Source: Pedosphaera sp. (GTDB lineage Bacteria > Verrucomicrobiota > Verrucomicrobiia > Limisphaerales > SIAT01). From it: a stretch of 30,154 bases of DNA. Positions 24,417 to 30,154 of this stretch are shown piece after piece; positions within the stretch are counted from its first letter, which is position 1, and each line of letters begins with the position of its first letter. Position numbers and translations under genes: made by a program. The DNA lies in NCBI GenBank assembly GCA_009691645.1, contig SIAT01000004.1, forward strand, positions 1 through 30,154. Direction: 5' to 3'. The notes under the pieces were generated by a model. It was not told the DNA's origin. It did no database searches and was given only the letters and a program-made list of their open reading frames with translations.

Positions 24417-27400
24417 TCACGGCGTGATCACAATGGATCGGTTCACAGGTGCGATGGCCGTTCCAAATGGAGTGCGTACAACGGCCCGCCTGAAAGAGTT
24501 GGTGTTATTGCCTGAAGCCGAATCAAACATTCCGACCGTCGCCCAACCAGCAGCGAGCGGTGTGATTTGCAAATCGAAAGAATCGACTCCCAAACCAGGC
24601 ACAATCGCGATGCCGCCCCGTAGAGCCGAGGGTTGGATGGGGTTTCGCAAACTAACCGGCGATGGAGGAGAGCCCGGATTAATTGATTGATCAATGACCT
24701 GGATCAATCTTCCCTCGCCATCAAGGAATTCAATGCTCTGCGCAAGATGCAGATTAGCTCCGCGCACCGTGAGCACATTCGCAGCACCTCTCGACCAATT
24801 GGTGACGCCTATCGCGCCGATAAAAACGTCGCTGATATTTGGAGCCGACGACTGCGGCAGCGGATCCCCACGACTGCCGCCAATGCCAATGGCGGTGTAC
24901 GAGTTCACTGCATTTCGCAGTGACGAGAAGGCCCCGGTGGCACTTCTTCCAACATTGATTTGCCTGGTAAAATGATCGGTCGCTATTAAAGCGCTGTTGC
25001 CAACACTCATCGCGGCAGCGGCCGTTCCACTTTCATAAACTAAACCCCCTGAAATGGAGTCGGTCGGAATCATGATTTCATTATCAGAAATCGTTACAGA
25101 GGCGTTAAAAACCACCCTTCCGAGTAGTCCACCTGTAGCGTCAAATATCTGCAACCGATCCACATTGACGCCTGAAGAGACAAATCCACTTCCCTTGATA
25201 TACAAATTTGTTTGAGTGTTCCACGCCAATCCGTCAGCCGATGTCGAGAGAATGATCGGCGTCACCCCTGAACTAATGTTGAACAGCGTCGGGTAAATCG
25301 TCTGGCCGGCCGAATTTTCCAACTGAAAGCGCCTTCCAGTCCCCTCCGTATAGTTATTCAGCACACCGACCGGCAGCACAATCAACTGGTCTGAAACAAT
25401 GTAATTAGCCGCTGACAACCTGGATTCCGGTATGGGAGTCCCACCATTTAAAATATCGATGCCTGTCACCGTATCCAGTCTGTTTCCGTAAATCAAAACC
25501 CGATCCGAAGTTCTATTGATTGATGCCCCGCCAGAAGCTCCAGGGTCTATGAGTATTGATATAATTTCTGGCGGCGAAGCCGACTTGGCTATCATGCCAA
25601 TCTGACTTGCAGAACCCGGATAAGGGAACACTACATAATCAGCAGGCCCAGTGTTCGTGATCCACCCCCACGAAAATAACGGCTGCATATTGGGCGGTGT
25701 AGCCTGAGATCCCGCGGCACCCGTATATTGAACTAAGGATTGCGGCGAACGCTTTGTGAATACAAACTCTAAACTCCTCAAATTCCCATTGGCTGAAGGC
25801 AAAAAAATCTGCCCAGGACCCAAAATATTCCAGGCTCGAGGCTCGCTCAAAGGTGTGGGGTTCCGTTCCGCCGGTGCAACCCGACTATTCGTTAACCCAT
25901 TGTTAACCCATGCGTTCGTGCTAGGCATACTAATTATAGGCATTGTAAAACCGTTTGTTGAGCTCATGTCCATCGCTGAAAATATGATGTCCGGAATCGT
26001 GGACACTCTATAAACCCTCTGTGAGAAATACGGTGGGTTCGCTTGCGGAACGTCGGTCGGTAATGCATTCGTTAAAAACACATCATTCCACTCCATCGCG
26101 ACTGGGCGGTAATTCGCACCCAGCAAAGAATCGAATGGCGTGTACAGAAACTGGATGCTATCGATTCCGCCACGCACCGCCGTTTCAACAATGGCGTTGA
26201 GATCATTTCTAAAATTACCCGAGCTTGGAGTTGTTACTACCGTGTTTATGGTGTTTCCAGTAGCCAAGGGACGCCGCCTTGGCGCCCCGATGTTTTGCGA
26301 GGAAGGGATGCTTCCTCCCGTCACCTGGGGGTTCATGTTTGCCGGACTGAGCAGAAACACGGTGGGGAGTTCGGGCACGGCGGGAACCGACCCGGTAATC
26401 AGGCTCCAAGGGCCTGAGAGGGGTTCGAATTGTCGGTTGAGACTTTCAATCGCCAGATTGTTCGTTCGATATAAATATTTTAACCCGCCCGCGTCATCAA
26501 ATGTCAGGGCGTGCCTCGGCTTGTTGAATTTAGAATCCGTTGGTTCATCTCTGAAAAATGTCCCTGTCGTCCTGAATACTGTAGGGTTTGGGGGTGACCA
26601 CGGCAGCAATCCCCAGGGCAAGCCGCCGAAATCAAAAACATCCCTGATGGCCGCAACAGCGCCGAAATCATTTTGGCTGGAGACAAAATACTCAACCGCA
26701 TCGAATACTGAAGGAACTATGTCAGTTCCAAGAAGGCCGCCTAGGGGGCTGAACGCGTGATCGGAACTGATCGTGTAACTATGAATGACACCATTGATCG
26801 TTTCGGTGGGTTTGTAGGTGTAGGGATCAAAGTTCCGCATCGCTATCTGAAAATTACCCGACAGACTTCCGGGCACCGCAGGCGCAGGCGCGACCAGAAC
26901 ACTGGGAATATAACTGAAGTTCAGTATGTCTTGAATTACAAAGCAGTTCTTGTGCGGATTACCCAATCCCAAATGATTCACCATCAAACCAAGCACGAGA
27001 CTCTGCAAATCTGTCACGTTTGCCGCATTTGCTGATGGATTGAATTTCCATGTTTTGAAGAGGCCGTCATACTCTTCATAAAGGTTCATTTTACTGACCC
27101 CATTCCGAGTCTCATTGGAAAAGAAATCGTTCAACACGCCCATCGCATCCTGAACGGCCGTCATCCCGGCCTCTCCGAAGAACTGAACGAAAGACGCGTC
27201 AAATGAATAGGTCAAATGCGGATAATTCCATCTGTAAAACTCTTTGATATCTACAGGGAAACCCATCGGATCTACCATGTTCACGAACTGCGATTGAGTC
27301 GGAGCGGCAATAGGGACACCAAACTGATCGGTAACAGCAGGAACCGTCAGACTGTAGTAGCCGCCTACAGGATCTGGATGAGGGCCAATCCCAATCAACG

Positions 27401-27485
27401 AAAACGCCAACCCAACCTGAGCCGCGCTAAACAACCCCACTAGAAGAGTCAAGAGAGCGAATTTTTGTTTTATCCTTAATCTCAT
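24417..27485 (-). CDS. Large exported protein of unknown function with TIG-like repeats
   Basis: This 1022-residue protein sits inside the dcw operon. The ATG at 27485 has a strong GGAGG about 8 nt upstream, and the first 28 residues form a Sec signal (basic MRLRIKQK, then a hydrophobic core ending QVGLA). An N-terminal region (about 60-250) includes YRWNYPHLTYSFDASFV and may form an alpha-beta domain. No HExxH metalloprotease motif is present. The C-terminal part (about 637-1022) has three stretches resembling IPT/TIG immunoglobulin-like domains, each with a VLIYGNRL, LYIKGSGF or LTVRGANL strand. It is rich in Ser, Asn, Thr and Pro. Its base composition is visibly more AT-rich than that of its neighbours. 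It overlaps the upstream gene by ATGA and ends 3 nt before rsmH. Function unknown; a surface or envelope role is inferred. Confidence 0.85.
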   Translation of the reverse strand: MRLRIKQKFALLTLLVGLFSAAQVGLAFSLIGIGPHPDPVGGYYSLTVPAVTDQFGVPIAAPTQSQFVNMVDPMGFPVDIKEFYRWNYPHLTYSFDASFVQFFGEAGMTAVQDAMGVLNDFFSNETRNGVSKMNLYEEYDGLFKTWKFNPSANAANVTDLQSLVLGLMVNHLGLGNPHKNCFVIQDILNFSYIPSVLVAPAPAVPGSLSGNFQIAMRNFDPYTYKPTETINGVIHSYTISSDHAFSPLGGLLGTDIVPSVFDAVEYFVSSQNDFGAVAAIRDVFDFGGLPWGLLPWSPPNPTVFRTTGTFFRDEPTDSKFNKPRHALTFDDAGGLKYLYRTNNLAIESLNRQFEPLSGPWSLITGSVPAVPELPTVFLLSPANMNPQVTGGSIPSSQNIGAPRRRPLATGNTINTVVTTPSSGNFRNDLNAIVETAVRGGIDSIQFLYTPFDSLLGANYRPVAMEWNDVFLTNALPTDVPQANPPYFSQRVYRVSTIPDIIFSAMDMSSTNGFTMPIISMPSTNAWVNNGLTNSRVAPAERNPTPLSEPRAWNILGPGQIFLPSANGNLRSLEFVFTKRSPQSLVQYTGAAGSQATPPNMQPLFSWGWITNTGPADYVVFPYPGSASQIGMIAKSASPPEIISILIDPGASGGASINRTSDRVLIYGNRLDTVTGIDILNGGTPIPESRLSAANYIVSDQLIVLPVGVLNNYTEGTGRRFQLENSAGQTIYPTLFNISSGVTPIILSTSADGLAWNTQTNLYIKGSGFVSSGVNVDRLQIFDATGGLLGRVVFNASVTISDNEIMIPTDSISGGLVYESGTAAAAMSVGNSALIATDHFTRQINVGRSATGAFSSLRNAVNSYTAIGIGGSRGDPLPQSSAPNISDVFIGAIGVTNWSRGAANVLTVRGANLHLAQSIEFLDGEGRLIQVIDQSINPGSPPSPVSLRNPIQPSALRGGIAIVPGLGVDSFDLQITPLAAGWATVGMFDSASGNNTNSFRRAVVRTPFGTAIAPVNRSIVITP

Positions 27486-27868
27486 TTGGCCGCCTCCAAT
27501 TCTCTGTGGACTACGCATGCAAGCGAAACGGGCTTTAGCGACTCCACCACTTCCAAATCCGAGTCGCTCAAATCGTTCCGAATCACGTTCACGTTCCCGA
27601 GCGATAACTGAGCCTGCACAGGCAATGCGGTCGAACGTACTCTGGGCCGTACCGGCTGTGATTCCTCCACCCTGCACAACGCCCCGCGCCAGTTCAGCCA
27701 GCCGCCAAAAATAAATCGCCAGAAGCCGACGCGCGGCTTCTCCGGCGGAGCACCAAGAACGTGACGGCCGAACCGAAGTGGCTCGGCCATCACGTACCCC
27801 CTTGGCGCACTGCTTAAACCTTCCAAGCTGCTGCCCGCTTTTAACCAGCGAATCAGGCTCATGCTCAT
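27482..27868 (-). CDS. Unknown 128-residue protein coupled to mraZ
   Basis: I do not recognise a family. The frame begins at an ATG (27868) overlapping the mraZ stop by 4 nt and ends in a TGA overlapping the next ATG by 4 nt. This double ATGA coupling is good evidence that it is translated. The product starts MSMSLIRWLKAG, has a basic, aromatic middle (VGFWRFIFGGWLNWRG) that could contact membrane, and a C-terminal segment VQAQLSLGNVNVIRNDLSDSDLEVVE that looks like a conserved motif. It has no signal peptide and no clear transmembrane helix, though the aromatic stretch is moderately hydrophobic. A second ATG two codons later (27862) is an alternative start. It lies in the operon head with mraZ and the large exported protein, so it is expected to be co-regulated with the division genes. 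Confidence 0.72.
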   Translation of the reverse strand: MSMSLIRWLKAGSSLEGLSSAPRGYVMAEPLRFGRHVLGAPPEKPRVGFWRFIFGGWLNWRGALCRVEESQPVRPRVRSTALPVQAQLSLGNVNVIRNDLSDSDLEVVESLKPVSLACVVHRELEAAK

Positions 27869-28329
27869 TCCATCATTTTGAACGCCTCGCCCGCCATCAC
27901 GGCATCCGCCTCGCGGACCGTCGCGTAACGTTCGGCGTTCCAAATTTCAAATCGGTCGAGTAACCCAACCAAAACCACCTCTTTGGCGAGACCCGCTTCC
28001 CGGGCCATCTGCTCCGGCAAGCAAATCCGCCCGCCTTTGTCCAAAGCCACTTGCTCGGATTGACTGCCGATGAACCGTTTCAAAACGACCTTGTTCGGGT
28101 TGTCGTTGCTCATCGCGTCGATGTCCCGCATCAACCCCGCCATCTGCTCCGGCGGCAAGACGCGCAGGCAAGGCCCCTGCTTCGCCTTCGGCCAGAGAAT
28201 GACCGTGAACTCCACCTCCGGCGCCGCCGGCCGCCACTTGGCCGGCACCTGCACACGCCGCTTCTCATCCACTCCATGTCGGTAGAGCGAATTGTAATAA
28301 ATCGGCGCGTTCTGGGTCTCAATCAGCAT
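27865..28329 (-). CDS. mraZ: Transcriptional regulator MraZ
   Basis: MraZ is the first gene of most dcw clusters. It is a DNA-binding protein of the SpoVT-AbrB type that forms ring oligomers and represses its own operon. The 154-residue protein has two AbrB-like halves: GVDEKRRVQVPAKWRP (about 19-34, the first D-x-K-x-R element) and VALDKGGRICLPEQMAREAGL (about 94-114). The N-terminus carries about ten residues more than typical MraZ. The first element reads KRR where KGR is usual. The ATG at 28329 lies about 31 nt after the predicted transcription start. The likely target is the 10-bp-period repeat array directly upstream. The stop overlaps the next gene by ATGA. Confidence 0.95.
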   Translation of the reverse strand: MLIETQNAPIYYNSLYRHGVDEKRRVQVPAKWRPAAPEVEFTVILWPKAKQGPCLRVLPPEQMAGLMRDIDAMSNDNPNKVVLKRFIGSQSEQVALDKGGRICLPEQMAREAGLAKEVVLVGLLDRFEIWNAERYATVREADAVMAGEAFKMME

Positions 28330-28353
28330 TGTCAGATCTTAAAATCAATTGCC

Positions 28354-28387
28354 CCACGACGAGACACTTTATGCCACTTCAACCCAC
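28354..28387 (-). promoter_or_regulatory. Putative MraZ operator: four GTG repeats at exact 10-bp period
   Basis: On the minus strand GTGG, GTGG, GTGT and GTGG occur at 28387-28384, 28377-28374, 28367-28364 and 28357-28354, each exactly 10 bp apart. Known MraZ operators are short direct repeats (TGGG-type in E. coli, AAAGTG-type in mollicutes) with a one-turn period. The third unit reads AAAGTGT. The array spans the spacer and -10 box of the mraZ promoter, a good place for repression. Confidence 0.78.
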
Positions 28388-28396
28388 AATGGTCAA
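28368..28396 (-). promoter_or_regulatory. Main sigma-70-type promoter of the dcw operon
   Basis: On the minus strand TTGACC (28396-28391) and CATAAA (28373-28368) are separated by exactly 17 bp. The -35 matches five of six consensus bases and the -10 four of six. The predicted start lies near 28361, giving a leader of about 31 nt before mraZ. It overlaps the GTG repeat array. Confidence 0.7.
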
Positions 28397-28502
28397 TTTA
28401 AATTTTACTAAAGCTTCATATGCTAAGTCTTTAATGGCTGAAAACAAACATGTTGTGAGTTTTATTTTGGGCTTCAGCGGAGCACCTGCTATTCTCCACA
28501 CC

Positions 28503-29600
28503 GTGACGGATTCGCCCGAATCAAAACCATCTCTACGCACGGCTGATTTCGACTACACCCTGCCGGCCGAACTCATCGCTCGCCATCCCGCGACCGCGCG
28601 CGACCAATCACGGCTTTGTGTTTTCACGCGTACGACCGGCCGAGTCGAACATCGCCAGTTCCGCGACCTGCTTGATTATTTCCACAGTGGCGACGTGCTC
28701 GTGTTGAACAACTCAAAGGTCCTTCCTGCGCGGCTTCGCGGACAGAAAACCGGCAGTGGCGGCGAAGTCGAATTATTGCTCATCGAGGAGAACGCGCCGA
28801 ACGATTGGTGGGTGATGCTCAAGCCCGGCAAACGCGTCCGCGCCGGCACCGAGATCGAGTTATGCGATCGCGCCGGCCACGCCACGAACGTGCGCGCAAC
28901 CGTTCTCGACAAGAACGCCGAAGGTCATTGCCGCGTGCGCTTCACGGGCGTCGATGACATCATGTTCGCGCTCGATTCGCTCGGCGAGATGCCGTTGCCG
29001 CCCTACTTTGGTCGCGCCGTCGAGAAGGCTGACGCCGAGCGTTACCAGACCGTCTTTGCGCAGCACGCCGGCTCCGTCGCCGCACCGACGGCCGGCCTGC
29101 ACTTCACGCCGCAACTGCTCGACGCGATTCGTGCGCGCGGCGTCCGCGTCTGCTTCATCACGCTGCACATCGGCATCGGCACCTTCGCACCGGTGAAAGC
29201 CGAATCGCTTGCCGAACATGTGATGCATGAGGAACGCTACGAACTGAACGCGGAAACCGCCGACGCAATCAATGCCGCGAAAATCGCCGGGCACCGCGTC
29301 GTCGCCGTCGGCACCACCACCGTGCGCGTGCTCGAGAGCGTCGCTGCGAGACATGACGGCCAGCTTGTTGCCGAACGCGCTCGCACACGCATCTTCATCC
29401 ATCCGCCATTCATCTTTCGAGTTGTGGGCGCACTCGTCACGAACTTCCATCTGCCGCAATCCACGCTGATGATGCTGGTGAGCGCTTTCGCCGCGCCGGG
29501 CGAGTTGCGCGGACGTGAGATTGCGCTCGCCATGTACGCCGAAGCCATCCGCGAACGCTATCGCTTCTACAGCTACGGCGACGCCATGCTGCTGACATGA
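28503..29600 (+). CDS. queA: S-adenosylmethionine:tRNA ribosyltransferase-isomerase
   Basis: QueA transfers and isomerises the ribosyl part of S-adenosylmethionine onto preQ1 in tRNA, making epoxyqueuosine. The core begins RTADFDYTLPAELIARHP and contains DRDLLDYF-type and VLNNSKVLPARLRG motifs, GSGGEVELLL, the MPLPPYFGR block, QTVFAQHAGSVAAPTAGLHF and the C-terminal TNFHLPQSTLMMLVSAF. These are all QueA signatures. The frame is open back to an ATG at 28329, giving 423 residues, but the first 58 residues cross the AT-rich promoter region and have no homology that I recognise. The GTG at 28503 gives 365 residues, in the family range, though no Shine-Dalgarno supports it and the start is uncertain. 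It is transcribed divergently from mraZ and overlaps the next gene by ATGA. Confidence 0.92.
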   Translation: MTDSPESKPSLRTADFDYTLPAELIARHPATARDQSRLCVFTRTTGRVEHRQFRDLLDYFHSGDVLVLNNSKVLPARLRGQKTGSGGEVELLLIEENAPNDWWVMLKPGKRVRAGTEIELCDRAGHATNVRATVLDKNAEGHCRVRFTGVDDIMFALDSLGEMPLPPYFGRAVEKADAERYQTVFAQHAGSVAAPTAGLHFTPQLLDAIRARGVRVCFITLHIGIGTFAPVKAESLAEHVMHEERYELNAETADAINAAKIAGHRVVAVGTTTVRVLESVAARHDGQLVAERARTRIFIHPPFIFRVVGALVTNFHLPQSTLMMLVSAFAAPGELRGREIALAMYAEAIRERYRFYSYGDAMLLT

Positions 29601-30154
29601 CGCTGTCCGAAATCAAACAACGAAAGCCGCCGAAGAAACGCGCCACGCGACTTTCCCGCCCTTTCATCTTCGTGAACATGGCGATGACGGCTGATGGCAA
29701 GATCGCCACCGCCAACCGCGCTGTCTCCAGTTTCGGCAGCGCCTGCGACCACGAGCACTTGTACGAATTGCGCGCCACAGCCGACGCTGTGATGTGTGGC
29801 GCACGCACGGCGGACTTGAACAAAATCTCACTCGGCACCGGCGATGTGAAACTCCGCCAACTCCGACTGAAGCGTGGCCTCGCTGAACACAACCTGCGCA
29901 TCCTCGTCACCGGTTCGGGCAGCCTCAATCCGCGCGCCGAGATTTTCCGCCACCGCTTTTCGCCCATCATAATCCTCACCACCACGAGCGCGGCCCCGGC
30001 GAAACTGGCGCGACTCCGGGCCGTGGCTGATGAAGTGAAAATCTGCGGCCGACGCGAAATCAACTGGCCTGGTGCATTACGCTGGCTGCGAGAGAAGTGG
30101 AAAATCAAACGACTGCTCTGCGAAGGCGGCGGCGAACTGAACGATGCGCTCTTC
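29597..30154 (+). CDS. RibD C-terminal-domain (dihydrofolate reductase-like) reductase, partial
   Basis: This gene starts at an ATG overlapping the queA stop by 4 nt and runs off the right edge after 186 codons. After a basic N-terminus (about 20 residues) it shows RPFIFVNMAMTADGKIATA, the opening of the RibD C-terminal reductase fold. LRATADAVMCGARTADL follows, and CEGGGELNDALF, the NADPH-binding glycine motif, stands close to the edge. Members reduce the pyrimidine intermediate of riboflavin synthesis, but many standalone copies have other or unknown substrates. No N-terminal deaminase domain is present, so it is not full-length bifunctional RibD. Coupling to queA may be only a shared transcript, although both are pteridine/purine-derived cofactor chemistry. 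Confidence 0.85.
   Translation, partial: MTLSEIKQRKPPKKRATRLSRPFIFVNMAMTADGKIATANRAVSSFGSACDHEHLYELRATADAVMCGARTADLNKISLGTGDVKLRQLRLKRGLAEHNLRILVTGSGSLNPRAEIFRHRFSPIIILTTTSAAPAKLARLRAVADEVKICGRREINWPGALRWLREKWKIKRLLCEGGGELNDALF

Noticed and set aside
24417..27485. Metalloprotease reading of the large exported protein, because its N-terminal region recalls metzincin-like sequences
   Set aside because: No HExxH or extended zinc motif is present; the HLGLGNPH segment does not match.
1..30154. tRNA, rRNA, CRISPR array, insertion sequence or prophage
   Set aside because: I saw no tRNA-like cloverleaf in the spacers, no spaced repeat array beyond the 34-bp operator, and no transposase, integrase or terminal repeats around the AT-richer gene.
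29597..30154. Full bifunctional RibD
   Set aside because: Only the C-terminal reductase fold is visible, and the gene starts without room for the zinc deaminase domain.

Overview
The window is a GC-rich bacterial chromosome segment built around one complete, nearly uninterrupted division and cell wall (dcw) cluster, read right to left on the minus strand from about 28.3 kb down to 0.54 kb. The gene families suggest a verrucomicrobial (Pedosphaera/Limisphaera-like) bacterium. This placement is an inference from gene content and style: a GC-rich genome, dcw order with a fused MurC-MurB, a divergent FtsZ, lineage-style hypothetical proteins and a long-form 6-phosphogluconate dehydrogenase tail. 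It makes meso-diaminopimelate peptidoglycan, judged by the DNPR motif of MurE.

Layout, left to right: the 3' end of gnd on the plus strand with a strong terminator; a gene-free convergent gap; then on the minus strand a PfkB-type sugar kinase and three tandem CNNM/CBS (CorC/HlyC-like) membrane proteins. Next come ftsZ, ftsA, ftsQ, ddl, a murC-murB fusion, murG, ftsW, a LysM lipoprotein-like gene, murD, mraY, a possible 56-codon gene, murF, murE, ftsI, ftsL and rsmH. The operon head holds a 1022-residue exported protein of unknown function, a 128-residue unknown protein and mraZ. Divergently on the plus strand lie queA and, overlapping it by ATGA, a RibD C-terminal-domain reductase that runs off the end.

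The operon appears to be driven mainly from one promoter in front of mraZ. Its -10 box lies inside four GTG-type repeats at an exact 10-bp period, which look like an MraZ autoregulatory operator. Most junctions overlap or are separated by 0-6 nt, implying translational coupling. Larger gaps occur only at ftsL-ftsI (86), murD-LysM (91), LysM-ftsW (106), murB-ddl (84), ftsZ-CNNM (45) and CNNM-kinase (122).

Together the genes make the lipid-linked peptidoglycan precursor (MurB/C/D/E/F, Ddl, MraY, MurG), polymerise and crosslink it at the septum (FtsW, FtsI) and build the divisome (FtsZ, FtsA, FtsQ, FtsL). The least explained parts are the two unknown genes coupled between mraZ and rsmH, the altered T7 loop of FtsZ, the internal ribosome binding site inside the murC-murB fusion, and the CNNM trio attached to the end of the cluster.
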